In this document: positions 1 through 7,682 of the stretch, piece by piece
Layout of the letters: the number at the start of each line of letters is the position of its first letter
How positions within the stretch are numbered: position 1 is the stretch's first letter
Source of the DNA: JBKECF01 sp047974375
GTDB taxonomy: Bacteria; Bacillota; Clostridia; Lachnospirales; CAMZNU01
Length of the DNA: 64,000 nucleotides
Direction: 5' to 3'
NCBI GenBank assembly: GCA_047974375.1
Contig: JBKECF010000054.1
Location: 248,001-312,000, forward strand
Position numbers and translations under genes: made by a program
The notes under the pieces: generated by a model
Told to the model about the DNA's origin: nothing
Databases searched by the model: none
The model's input: only the letters and a program-made list of their open reading frames with translations

Positions 1-477
1 GGCATGCCCCATAGAAATAAAGTAAATGGAGTAGTAAAAAGCTCTAAGCCTTTGAATTATAGAGGTAATTTAATTGATAATTTTAGTTTAACTTTTAAAG
101 ATGGCGAAGTAGTTGAATACTCTGCTGAGTCTGGCTATGATACACTAAAAGGAATGTTAGAAACTGATGACGGGGCAAGAAGAATAGGTGAGGTTGCTTT
201 AGTACCATATGCATCGCCTATATCATTATCTAATTTATTATTTTATAATACATTGTTTGATGAAAACGCTTCTTGTCATTTGGCTTTAGGCCGTGCATAT
301 CCAACTAACTTAGATGGTGGAGAAACTATGGACCGTGAAACATTGGCTGAACATGGGGCAAATGATTCATTAATCCATGTAGACTTTATGTTTGGAACTA
401 AAGATTTAAATATAACAGGATATTTAAAAGATGGTACAAGTATAGAAATATTTACCAATGGAAATTGGAGCAATTAG
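1..477 (+). CDS. M29-family aminopeptidase, C-terminal part (cut by window start)
   Basis: This is the last ~158 codons of a larger gene; the reading frame is open to base 1. The residues match the C-terminus of the thermophilic-metalloprotease family (M29, AmpS/PepS-like), cytosolic aminopeptidases that remove N-terminal amino acids using two metal ions. Visible marks are the conserved 'CHLALG' segment around residue 92, the 'HGANDSLIHVDFM' segment, whose His and Asp are metal ligands in the family, and the ending 'DGTSIEIFTNGNW'. The catalytic Glu and the N-terminal half lie outside the window. A strong hairpin follows the stop codon. Family call is secure; substrate preference cannot be judged. 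Confidence 0.9.
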   Translation, partial: GMPHRNKVNGVVKSSKPLNYRGNLIDNFSLTFKDGEVVEYSAESGYDTLKGMLETDDGARRIGEVALVPYASPISLSNLLFYNTLFDENASCHLALGRAYPTNLDGGETMDRETLAEHGANDSLIHVDFMFGTKDLNITGYLKDGTSIEIFTNGNWSN

Positions 478-486
478 TTAGAAGAT

Positions 487-534
487 AAAAACAGCCTTGT
501 GGATTCTATTTTGAAACCACAAGGCTGTTTTATA
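487..534. terminator. Bidirectional Rho-independent terminator
   Basis: A near-perfect 15-bp stem (487-501 with 517-531, core acagccttgtgg/ccacaaggctgt) has an A-run on the left and a T-run on the right. It sits between the convergent aminopeptidase and lipoprotein genes and can end transcription on both strands. Confidence 0.85.
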
Positions 535-558
535 CCTTTCTAATGAAAAAATAATAAA

Positions 559-1089
559 TTATTTTTTCAAATCAAATGAATTAAAAATTACATCTTTTTG
601 GGTTGAATTATCGGCAACGGAGGCGTAAAAGGCCACGATTGTATAATTATCCGTAATTGGTATTTTATAAAGTATATTTGTAAAATTTTCATCGGGTAAT
701 GTAATTTGGCAAGAATACACGGATGCTTTGTTACCATTAATATCTTCGGTATATTCTTTAAATTCGAAGAATTCTTCTATATCTAGCACACCATCACCAG
801 CTACAAGTTCAACAGTATCCCTTATATCCTTAATTACATTTTTGTAATGATCCTCCATATCTAATGCTTCTCCACCAGTAATTACATAGTAGTAAGCTGG
901 ATCTTCTGGGGAAGTTAAGTTTATTAAAGTATGCTTGTCGTTTATAAATGTTGTTTGCATACCTTTTGGGTAGTGAAATTTATAGGGAATATCTTTAGTA
1001 TTAAAAGTAGTATATCCATCTGGTGCAGGATTACTGCATCCAGTGAACAAAAACAAAGAAATTATTAATATACAAAGGGCGTTTCTCAT
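559..1089 (-). CDS. Putative lipoprotein of unknown function
   Basis: A 176-residue protein with a lipoprotein signal peptide: Met-Arg-Asn, a hydrophobic stretch, then the lipobox 'LFTGCS' with the Cys near residue 18. I chose the Met at 1089 over an in-frame upstream Met at 1122, because aggaggaaat lies just before it and the signal peptide then begins correctly. The mature part is hydrophilic, with alternating beta-like segments and no motif I recognise. It resembles the many small clostridial surface lipoproteins of about this length. It is monocistronic and convergent with the aminopeptidase gene. Membrane anchoring is well supported; function is unknown. Confidence 0.75.
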   Translation of the reverse strand: MRNALCILIISLFLFTGCSNPAPDGYTTFNTKDIPYKFHYPKGMQTTFINDKHTLINLTSPEDPAYYYVITGGEALDMEDHYKNVIKDIRDTVELVAGDGVLDIEEFFEFKEYTEDINGNKASVYSCQITLPDENFTNILYKIPITDNYTIVAFYASVADNSTQKDVIFNSFDLKK

Positions 1090-1220
1090 ATTTCCTCCTG
1101 AAGGTGTAATTCTAAAAAACATACCTTTACATAATGGCTAGTTTTAAAGCAGAATAATTAATACTACTTATAATAGCAAAAAAAACCTATAAAAAAAAGG
1201 TAAAATTTAACTTTGAAATT

Positions 1221-1499
1221 TTATTTATTACTAATTATTTTATAAATCTTACGTGTGGGTATATTAAATTGTCTACTTAATTGAGCTGTTGTATACAGGT
1301 GGTAGTTTTCAATAATAAATTGCTCTATAGCTCCCGTAAAAACACATTGTACCGATGGAACGTAAATCTGGGTGCCATTGAAGTATGTACAAATGTCGTA
1401 CACTACAGATGACCCGAAGTATTCCATCGTATCCTTGTAGTTAAGTTTAATATAGCCTGTATACTTTTCTCCTATGTAAATAATTTTGTTTTTATCCAT
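1221..1499 (-). CDS. Small Mor-like DNA-binding protein
   Basis: A 92-residue protein. The C-terminal half carries a helix-turn-helix-like stretch ('TTAQLSRQFNIPTRKIYKII', residues ~70-89) preceded by 'GTQIYVPS'. This arrangement (I-Y-V/I-P, spacer, then a helix-turn-helix ending in I-Y-x-I-I) is seen in the Mor/C transcription-activator family of Mu-like phages and its small clostridial relatives. It stands alone, with no phage genes beside it, so it may be a domesticated or orphan regulator. The family assignment comes from pattern resemblance only. Confidence 0.55.
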   Translation of the reverse strand: MDKNKIIYIGEKYTGYIKLNYKDTMEYFGSSVVYDICTYFNGTQIYVPSVQCVFTGAIEQFIIENYHLYTTAQLSRQFNIPTRKIYKIISNK

Positions 1500-1978
1500 T
1501 AATTACTTCTCTCTAAATTAGAATTTGGTGTATAGTGACGAATTTAACATTCGACTCTATAAAACATTATACGAAGGCAGTGAGATTACCGAATATATAT
1601 TTTGTATAACGTATTTAGCTTACAATATGGCGAACATAATTTCAAGTGATTTTTAAGAATTTAAATATTGAACTTAATAAGATTTAAAAGTATAATATAT
1701 AAGTTAGGATAGTTTGCTTGGAGCTAATTAAGCGAATTATTTTGGAAAGAAAATTTTCCTTAAGTATTTTAGTTTGGTCACTAAGGGTGTGTTATATTGC
1801 AAGTGCACAGGTATTTAAGGTAAATGTTCTAACCACTATAGTGTTTGATGAAATTCTAAATTGTGTAGAAGTGTTATATTTCAATATCATGCAATAGTGA
1901 TGTAATGCTAATGTTTGTTACTGGATTTTGTATTATATATAATTCAGATGATTGTTAAACACTATAGCTAACTATAAA
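1500..1978. other. Gene-free stretch
   Basis: About 480 bases with no convincing coding frame, RNA gene or repeat on either strand. It is AT-rich and broken by stops in all frames. It may contain the promoter of the small Mor-like gene, but I see no -35/-10 pair good enough to call. Confidence 0.5.
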
Positions 1979-2013
1979 TAAAAACTCCCGTTTGATTTCA
2001 AACGGGAGTTTTT
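1979..2013 (-). terminator. Terminator of yajC
   Basis: Stem aaaactcccgttt (1981-1993) pairs with aaacgggagtttt (2000-2012). A-runs on the left give a U-tail on the minus strand. It lies directly downstream of yajC. Confidence 0.85.
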
Positions 2014-2021
2014 ATTTATAA

Positions 2022-2474
2022 TTATGAAGGGATACTCGTTTTTCTTAATACTTCTTGTTTATTAACAGGAATAATAAAAGTTTTGTTTGTACCAAATTCA
2101 ATCATAAAAATATTTTCGCTAATGCTTACAACTTTTCCATACATACCGCTAGATAATAATACAGTGTCACCTGTAACAATAGCTGCACGTTCTTCTTGCA
2201 TTTTCTTTTCACGTTTACGTTGTGGGCGTATCATAAAAAACCACATAGCAACAATGAATATTCCCCAAATAACTAACCAGGAAAACATACTGCCTGCGCC
2301 TGGCGCAGCAGATTGTCCAGTAGTGTTACTTGGTGCAGCTGTTTGGCTAGTTGTTTCATTTGTAGATTCGCTTTGGCCTTCTACAGACTGTCCGTTTAAT
2401 TCTAATTTGGCACCGTCTTTAGACCCTTCTAAAACTACATTTCCTTCTTTGGAAAGTAAAGTTAAGTAATTCAC
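2022..2474 (-). CDS. yajC: YajC, preprotein translocase accessory subunit
   Basis: YajC is a small single-pass membrane protein that associates with SecDF-SecYEG in protein export. The family core is clear: one membrane segment (~residues 64-82) followed by 'FFMIRPQRKREKKMQEE' and the soluble domain 'GDTVLLSSGMYGKVVSI'. The protein is 150 residues, against ~85-110 usually, because a hydrophilic Ser/Thr/Gln/Ala-rich N-terminal stretch of ~60 residues precedes the membrane segment. The start is a GTG at 2474, supported by AGGAG eight bases upstream, so the extension looks genuinely translated. yajC usually neighbours tgt/queA or secDF; here it stands alone with its own terminator. Confidence 0.9.
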   Translation of the reverse strand: MNYLTLLSKEGNVVLEGSKDGAKLELNGQSVEGQSESTNETTSQTAAPSNTTGQSAAPGAGSMFSWLVIWGIFIVAMWFFMIRPQRKREKKMQEERAAIVTGDTVLLSSGMYGKVVSISENIFMIEFGTNKTFIIPVNKQEVLRKTSIPS

Positions 2475-2738
2475 TTAATCAGCTCCTATAAAAAAATTTG
2501 CTATTTAAAAAATAGCATTAACATTTGTATTATATAGAAAAAATATATTTAATACAAGTTTTTAAAATTATAATGTTTTTAGAAATGTAGCGTGTGCAAT
2601 AAAAAAATATTCTAACAAATATTATAGGCAATAATTAATATATATGTTTTATGAATATTAATAGAAATTGACAAATTAAATATAATATTTTATTTATTAA
2701 AAAAAAAATATCGAAATTAACAAATATGAAAAAAAAGG
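2475..2738. other. AT-rich intergenic region
   Basis: Very A/T-rich spacer between yajC (minus) and the tRNA cluster (plus). It must carry the yajC promoter, but the base composition gives many weak -10-like hexamers and no clear choice. No gene seen. Confidence 0.5.
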
Positions 2739-2767
2739 TTGACGATGGTTCTAAAAAGATGTAATAT
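2739..2767 (+). promoter_or_regulatory. Sigma-A promoter of the tRNA-Met-Glu-Val cluster
   Basis: -35 TTGACG at 2739-2744 and -10 TAATAT at 2762-2767, separated by exactly 17 bases, 30 bases before the first tRNA. Confidence 0.75.
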
Positions 2768-2796
2768 ATAGAAGTTGTCAAGAGAGGCAACGACGT

Positions 2797-2870
2797 GGCG
2801 GAATAGCTCAGTTGGCTAGAGCATGCGGTTCATACCCGCAGTGTCGGCGGTTCAAATCCGTCTTCCGCTA
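2797..2870 (+). tRNA. tRNA-Met (CAT), elongator type
   Basis: A 74-nt cloverleaf. Acceptor ggcggaa (2797-2803) pairs with ttccgct (one G-U). The D-arm is agctcagttggctagagc. The anticodon stem tgcgg/ccgca has loop ttcatac, so the anticodon is CAT at 2831-2833. The T-arm is ggcggttcaaatccgtc and the discriminator is A. The anticodon stem lacks the GGG/CCC pairs of initiator tRNA, so this is elongator Met. A tRNA-Ile2 with modified C34 cannot be fully excluded. Confidence 0.9.
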
Positions 2871-2876
2871 TATCCT

Positions 2877-2948
2877 GGCCCGTTGGTCAAGTGGTTAAGA
2901 CACGGCCCTTTCACGGCTGTAACATGGGTTCGAATCCCATACGGGTCA
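2877..2948 (+). tRNA. tRNA-Glu (TTC)
   Basis: A 72-nt cloverleaf. Acceptor ggcccgt/acgggtc, anticodon loop ctttcac with TTC at 2910-2912, T-arm tgggttcgaatccca, discriminator A. It starts six bases after the preceding tRNA. Confidence 0.93.
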
Positions 2949-2962
2949 CTTGTAACAAATTT

Positions 2963-3035
2963 GGGAGCATAGCTCAGCTGGGAGAGCACCTGCCTTACAA
3001 GCAGGGGGTCATAGGTTCGAGCCCTATTGTTCCCA
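2963..3035 (+). tRNA. tRNA-Val (TAC)
   Basis: A 73-nt cloverleaf. Acceptor gggagca/tgttccc, anticodon stem cctgc/gcagg with loop cttacaa (TAC at 2996-2998), T-arm taggttcgagcccta, discriminator A. Confidence 0.93.
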
Positions 3036-3075
3036 TTACAAAAAAAAGAAATGTTTATGCATCTCTTTTTTTTGT
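3036..3075 (+). terminator. Probable terminator of the tRNA cluster
   Basis: agaaatg...catctct flanked by an A-run and followed by a T8 tract. The stem is short and AT-rich, with one mismatch, so this is moderate evidence. Confidence 0.5.
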
Positions 3076-3129
3076 GTTTTTTATGGTAAAATAGATAAGG
3101 TTTTATATAAATTTACAAGGATGGGTTTT

Positions 3130-4563
3130 ATGATATTTAATTCAATAGAATATATTTTATTTTTACCAATAGTTATAATATTGTATTATACTCTACCTTA
3201 TAGGTTTAGGTGGGTATTATTACTTTTGGCCAGTTATATTTTTTATATGGTGTGGAATGTTAAGTACATTGCTCTAATAATTTTTTCCACATTACTTGAT
3301 TATATTGTAGCAATTTTAATGGAAAAGAAAGCGAAGTATAAAAAGAAATTACTTTGTATAAGCTTGTTATCAAATTTAGGAATTCTTTTCTTTTTTAAGT
3401 ATTTTAATTTTTTTGCTGATAGTATGTTTAATTTGGTTACACTATTTGGATTTGAAAGACCAAATTTTTATTTGAACTTCTTGCTTCCCATGGGGATTTC
3501 TTTCTACACCTTTCAGACTCTTAGTTATACTATAGATGTTTATAAGGGTGAGAGAAAGGCAGAACGTCACTTAGGATATTTTGCCTTATATGTAACTTAT
3601 TTTCCTCAATTGGTTGCTGGACCAATAGAACGTTCCGATAGGCTTTTGCCAGTATTACAAAGAAAGAGTAAGTTGGAGTTTAAAAATATAACAACAGGTT
3701 TATTACTAATGGCTTGTGGCTTTTTTAAAAAAGTAATAATAGCTGATAGGCTTGCCGTGGTTGTAGATAATATTTTTTCGAATTATACTTATTACACAGG
3801 TATTTATTTGGTAATTGCTATGGTGTTTTTTACTGTGCAAATTTATTGCGATTTTTCAGGATATTCATTAATTGCAAGAGGTTCGGCGAAGCTTATGGGG
3901 CATGACTTAATGATTAATTTTAAATATCCTTTTTTTTCCAAATCCATTAAGGAATTTTGGTCTAGGTGGCATATTTCCTTATCTACTTGGTTTAGAGATT
4001 ATGTGTACATACCTTTAGGAGGTGGTAAAAAAGGGAGATTAGTTACATATAGAAATATTTTAATAGTATTTTTATTAAGTGGACTTTGGCATGGAGCTAG
4101 CTTTACCTTTGTTTTGTGGGGATTGTTAAATGGCATCTGGCAAATTTTCGAAGATATTATTTTAAGAATAAGAAAAAGTATAAAAATAGAAGGAAATATA
4201 ATTCCAGACATTATAAAAGTTGTATTTACATTTTTTCTAACAACATTGTTTTTTACTATTTTTAGAGCAACAGATTTAAATCAGGCGCTATATATAATAA
4301 GCTATGCATTGGAAAATAATTTTTATGCATTATTTGATGGCTCTATATATACGTTAGGTTTAGAAAAAATGGATTTCATTGTAGCTATATTTGCTGTGTT
4401 TTTACTTTTCTTTGTTGAATTTTTTAGATATGACAGTAATAAGGATTTAATAAAAGGTGATTTTGAAAAAGGATTAGTTGCAATTTTACTTTTTTTAATA
4501 GTAATAGTATTTGGGTTTTATGGTGAGTACGATGCTAGTTCTTTTATATATTTTCAATTTTAG
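3130..4563 (+). CDS. MBOAT-family membrane O-acyltransferase (AlgI/DltB/PatA-like)
   Basis: A polytopic membrane enzyme that moves an acyl (commonly acetyl) group across the membrane for O-acylation of a cell-surface polymer. The start 'MIFNSIEYILFLPIVIILYY' is the classic N-terminus of AlgI/PatA-like proteins; an upstream in-frame ATG at 3121 is less likely because AAGGATGG precedes the 3130 start. The family's essential His is in 'SGLWHGASF' (~residue 321), with the second conserved His in 'RWHISLSTW' (~281). About 10 or more hydrophobic segments fill 477 residues, the usual length. The next gene starts 8 bases after the stop and encodes an SGNH-like partner, the usual two-component arrangement. 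The acceptor polymer is unknown. Confidence 0.9.
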   Translation: MIFNSIEYILFLPIVIILYYTLPYRFRWVLLLLASYIFYMVWNVKYIALIIFSTLLDYIVAILMEKKAKYKKKLLCISLLSNLGILFFFKYFNFFADSMFNLVTLFGFERPNFYLNFLLPMGISFYTFQTLSYTIDVYKGERKAERHLGYFALYVTYFPQLVAGPIERSDRLLPVLQRKSKLEFKNITTGLLLMACGFFKKVIIADRLAVVVDNIFSNYTYYTGIYLVIAMVFFTVQIYCDFSGYSLIARGSAKLMGHDLMINFKYPFFSKSIKEFWSRWHISLSTWFRDYVYIPLGGGKKGRLVTYRNILIVFLLSGLWHGASFTFVLWGLLNGIWQIFEDIILRIRKSIKIEGNIIPDIIKVVFTFFLTTLFFTIFRATDLNQALYIISYALENNFYALFDGSIYTLGLEKMDFIVAIFAVFLLFFVEFFRYDSNKDLIKGDFEKGLVAILLFLIVIVFGFYGEYDASSFIYFQF

Positions 4564-4570
4564 GTGGATT

Positions 4571-5593
4571 ATGAGAATTTTTAAGTTTATGCAGGGAATT
4601 ATTTTAATTATTATTTTTATTGTGCTTTTTAATGGGGTAAATTTTTTAGCTTTTCCATATGGGGTTAGTTACGACAATACTTTGGGCTTTAAAAAGCTGG
4701 AGAATAATTCTTTAGACTATGTTTTTATAGGATCTTCCCATGTTTATAAGGGGATTGTGCCGGAAATTATAAATTATAAATACAACGTAAATAGTTACAA
4801 CTATGCTACTTCAAATAATATAATTGAATATAATGAGTATCAAATTAAGGAGATTTTAAAGACTCAAAAGCCTAAGATTATTTTTCTTGAGCTTTTTAAC
4901 TTAGTGGATTACTCTGCTTTTCCCCAATTAACTTATGATGATACAGCATTACATAAAGCCATTGATGTAACAAATGTATCTTTAGAAAAGTACAAGGTTT
5001 ATAAAGAGAATGTAATAAATGAGTCTGTTGTAGATTATTTATTACCAATAACTAAATATCATTTGGAGTGGAAGAGCCAAAGGTTCTATGAGAAAATAAA
5101 TAAACGTTTTATGCTTAAAAATACCTATAGAGGTTATCAATATACAACGAAAAAATTTAATCCTTCAGAGGAAAGTTTTTATTTGGAAAAGCCTGTAAAG
5201 GGTGTGAGATATTTAGGAGCAAGACAGAAATATTTAGACAATATAGTAAATATTTGTAAAGAAAACAATATAGAATTAGTTTTTCTTATATTACCATACA
5301 TAAATTTCGATATATTTCCAAGGAGTTTAATGAATGAGTATAAAAATGGTATTGATGAGGTTTATAGCAATGATATATATGACTTAAATTCAATAGAATT
5401 AGGCTTAGTAAAAAGCGATTTCTATGATGAAAGTCATTTAAATGCATATGGCGCAAAAAAGGTTAGTGAATATTTAGGTGAAATTATTGAAAAAAACTAT
5501 TATACCAATACAGTAGTAAACGAGGGAAATACTAAGGCTTATAAAGAGTATTATAGTAAATATAGGCAGGATTTGTTATACAAACCCTTTTAA
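4571..5593 (+). CDS. SGNH-hydrolase-like membrane-anchored protein, partner of the MBOAT enzyme
   Basis: A 340-residue protein with one N-terminal membrane segment (~residues 6-28) and an extracytoplasmic domain. 'DYVFIGSSHVYKG' (~50-62) matches the Ser-containing block I of SGNH/AlgJ/AlgX/PatB-like acetyltransferases. 'DESHLNAYG' (~286-294) supplies the conserved Asp/His of the last block. In such pairs the MBOAT protein brings the acyl group out and the SGNH partner places it on the glycan. I chose the start at 4571, preceded by aggtgg and lying just after the previous stop; a longer frame from 4511 would overlap that gene. It could also belong to a related DHHW-like branch. Confidence 0.75.
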   Translation: MRIFKFMQGIILIIIFIVLFNGVNFLAFPYGVSYDNTLGFKKLENNSLDYVFIGSSHVYKGIVPEIINYKYNVNSYNYATSNNIIEYNEYQIKEILKTQKPKIIFLELFNLVDYSAFPQLTYDDTALHKAIDVTNVSLEKYKVYKENVINESVVDYLLPITKYHLEWKSQRFYEKINKRFMLKNTYRGYQYTTKKFNPSEESFYLEKPVKGVRYLGARQKYLDNIVNICKENNIELVFLILPYINFDIFPRSLMNEYKNGIDEVYSNDIYDLNSIELGLVKSDFYDESHLNAYGAKKVSEYLGEIIEKNYYTNTVVNEGNTKAYKEYYSKYRQDLLYKPF

Positions 5594-5607
5594 AGAAAGG
5601 AAATGAT

Positions 5608-6090
5608 ATGGAAACTATATTAAGAATTTTAGAAAAAAACTCAAGATTATCTCTTGAAGAAATTGCGGACATGGCCAATATGTCCATAGAGGACGCCAGT
5701 AGTAAATTACAAGCACTTATAGATAATAAAACTATATGTGGATTTAATACATTAATTAATTGGGAAAAAACAGAGCGAGAGTTTATTACAGCTCTTATAG
5801 AGGTATGTGTATCTACTCAATCGGGTAAAGGATACGATAAAATAGCCAAAAAAATATATTCCTTTGAAGAAGTAAAGTCAGTATATTTAATGTCTGGTGT
5901 TTTTGACTTAACAGTTATTGTAGAGGGGAAAAGTTTGAAAGATGTTTCCTTTTTTGTGTCAAATAAATTATCTGCATTAGACGAGGTTACTAAGGTGTCT
6001 ACCCATTTTGTTCTGAAAAAATATAAGGACCATGGTAAAGTATTTGCTGATGATGGGGAAGAAGATGAGAGGATGATAATATCACCATGA
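5608..6090 (+). CDS. Lrp/AsnC-family transcriptional regulator
   Basis: A 160-residue regulator. An N-terminal winged helix-turn-helix ('LRILEKNSRLSLEEIADM', ~residues 5-55) is followed by a RAM/AsnC ligand-binding domain (~65-140) with the family's 'SVYLMSGVFDLTVIVEGKS' turn. Such proteins sense amino acids or related metabolites and form dimers or octamers. The start has aaagg 5-9 bases upstream. The stop overlaps the next start by four bases (ATGA), so it is translationally coupled to the aminotransferase, which suggests it regulates or senses that enzyme's pathway. The acidic tail (DDGEEDE) is unusual but short. Confidence 0.9.
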   Translation: METILRILEKNSRLSLEEIADMANMSIEDASSKLQALIDNKTICGFNTLINWEKTEREFITALIEVCVSTQSGKGYDKIAKKIYSFEEVKSVYLMSGVFDLTVIVEGKSLKDVSFFVSNKLSALDEVTKVSTHFVLKKYKDHGKVFADDGEEDERMIISP

Positions 6091-7247
6091 GTTATGTAAA
6101 TGAAAAAGTAAGGAATATACCTTATTCAGAAATAAGAAAATTTTTTGATGTGGCAAAGTCGATGGAGGGTGTTGTTTCCCTAGGTGTAGGTGAACCAGAC
6201 TTTTATACGCCATGGTCTATACGCCAAGAAGCAATAAAAACTTTGGAAAAAAGAAGAACGGCCTATACTTCTAATGCTGGTTTGCTAGAATTTAGATATG
6301 AGATTGCCAAGTATTTACATAATACCATAGGTGTAAAGTATAGCCATGAAAATGAAGTAATGGTTACAGTAGGAGCAAGTGAGGCAATAGATGTTGCTTT
6401 TAGAACAATACTTGACCAAGGGGACGAAGTTCTAGTTGTAGAACCCTCCTATGTTTCTTATAGACCCTGTGTAATTTTAGCTGGTGGAGTACCTGTGGTT
6501 ATTGCTACAAAAAATGAAAATAATTTTAAATTAACAGCGGAAGAAATAAAGGAAAATATTACAAGAAAAACAAAGGCGATAATTATTTCATACCCTAACA
6601 ACCCTACAGGGGCAATAATGACAAAGGAAGACTTAGAGGGAATAAGGGATATAATTATTGAAAAAGATTTAGTAGTAATAAGTGATGAAATATATTCGGA
6701 ATTAACTTATGGAAAAAACCACGTAAGCATTAGCTCTTTAGATGGAATGCGTGAAAGGACTATAGTAATAAATGGATTTTCTAAGGCATTTTCCATGACT
6801 GGTTGGAGATTAGGTTATGCAGCAGGTCCTAGTGATATAATTAGTAATATGGTTAAAGTTCATCAATATGTTATTATGTGTGCTTCAACAGTGGCACAAT
6901 ATGCAGGAAGAGAAGCTTTAATAGGGTGCATGGATAAGGTTTACGACATGAGGGAAGAGTATAATATGCGAAGAAGACTAATGCTAAAAGGCTTTGAACG
7001 TATGGGGCTACCTTGTTTTGAGCCGGAAGGTGCTTTTTATCTGTTTCCTTCTATAAAAGGTTTAAATATGACATCGGAAGAGTTTTGCACAGAGTTACTT
7101 ACAAAGGAAAAATTGGCTATTGTACCAGGAAATGCCTTTGGTGATTGCGGTGAAGGACATATACGATGTTCCTATGCCTACTCAATTGACAACTTGCGTG
7201 AGGCCTTAGTTAGGTTGGAACGATTTGTTAATAATTTAAAAAAATAG
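6087..7247 (+). CDS. Class I/II PLP-dependent aminotransferase (PatA/aspartate-transaminase-like)
   Basis: A 386-residue cytosolic fold-type-I aminotransferase. The PLP lysine is in 'GFSKAFSMTGWRLGY' (Lys ~233). 'YPNNPTG' (~169-175) and 'VISDEIYSEL' (Asp ~200) are the other cofactor-contact motifs, and the substrate-carboxylate Arg lies in the C-terminal 'HIRCSYA' segment. Family members transaminate aspartate, aromatic amino acids or N-acetyl-LL-diaminopimelate. The Lrp-aminotransferase pair occurs in other clostridia, where the product is often labelled PatA-like. The exact substrate cannot be read from the sequence. It overlaps the upstream regulator by 4 bases and is followed by a terminator. 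Confidence 0.9.
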   Translation: MSYVNEKVRNIPYSEIRKFFDVAKSMEGVVSLGVGEPDFYTPWSIRQEAIKTLEKRRTAYTSNAGLLEFRYEIAKYLHNTIGVKYSHENEVMVTVGASEAIDVAFRTILDQGDEVLVVEPSYVSYRPCVILAGGVPVVIATKNENNFKLTAEEIKENITRKTKAIIISYPNNPTGAIMTKEDLEGIRDIIIEKDLVVISDEIYSELTYGKNHVSISSLDGMRERTIVINGFSKAFSMTGWRLGYAAGPSDIISNMVKVHQYVIMCASTVAQYAGREALIGCMDKVYDMREEYNMRRRLMLKGFERMGLPCFEPEGAFYLFPSIKGLNMTSEEFCTELLTKEKLAIVPGNAFGDCGEGHIRCSYAYSIDNLREALVRLERFVNNLKK

Positions 7248-7265
7248 TAATAGATGAAAATTCTT

Positions 7266-7298
7266 AAAGGGAGTCGGGAAACTGACATCCCTTTTTTT
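7266..7298 (+). terminator. Terminator of the Lrp-aminotransferase operon
   Basis: aaaggga plus inner gtc pairs with gac/tccctttt around a short loop, followed by T7. Confidence 0.85.
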
Positions 7299-7388
7299 AT
7301 TCAAAAACAAGATTTATGAAAAACTATATTAATTGTGTTAAAATAATTTAGTTTAAAGTATTAGTGTGAGTATATTTCGGGAGGGATT

Positions 7389-7670
7389 ATGACGGTTCAA
7401 TCAGAAGCTGCCTTAGAAAATGGGTTAATAGTAGGTCTATTGACTAGTGATGCCTTTAAAGATGAGGATAACTTTGTTATTTAGAGCATATTAAAAAGTA
7501 AATAGAAAAAAGTAATGTTATTAACAAAGTTATACTTATGGATTTCATTGATAACCATTGTAGAAAAATTATTTAAAGGGCAAGGGATTAAAATTCAAGG
7601 AAAAAATAGCAGTTAAAAAGGAAACAAGATTATTTATAGAAGAAATAATAGAAAAATATTTTAAAGAATA
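7389..7670 (+). pseudogene. Remnant of a type I restriction subunit (hsdR-like)
   Basis: A good ribosome site (gggagg) precedes an ATG at 7389 encoding 31 residues that begin 'MTVQSEAALENGLI', the typical opening of HsdR proteins (M-x-x-QSE-x-x-LEN-x-LI), then a stop at 7482-7484. Shifted-frame pieces follow ('NKVILMDFIDNHC', then 'VKKETRLFIEEIIEKYFKE' ending at ~7670, read with frame changes). They resemble the distal part of the same family. A full hsdR is ~3 kb, so most of the gene has been deleted. It lies directly before hsdM in the expected order. The N-terminal match is good; the C-terminal match is weaker. Confidence 0.5.
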
Positions 7671-7682
7671 GAAGGTGTCGTT

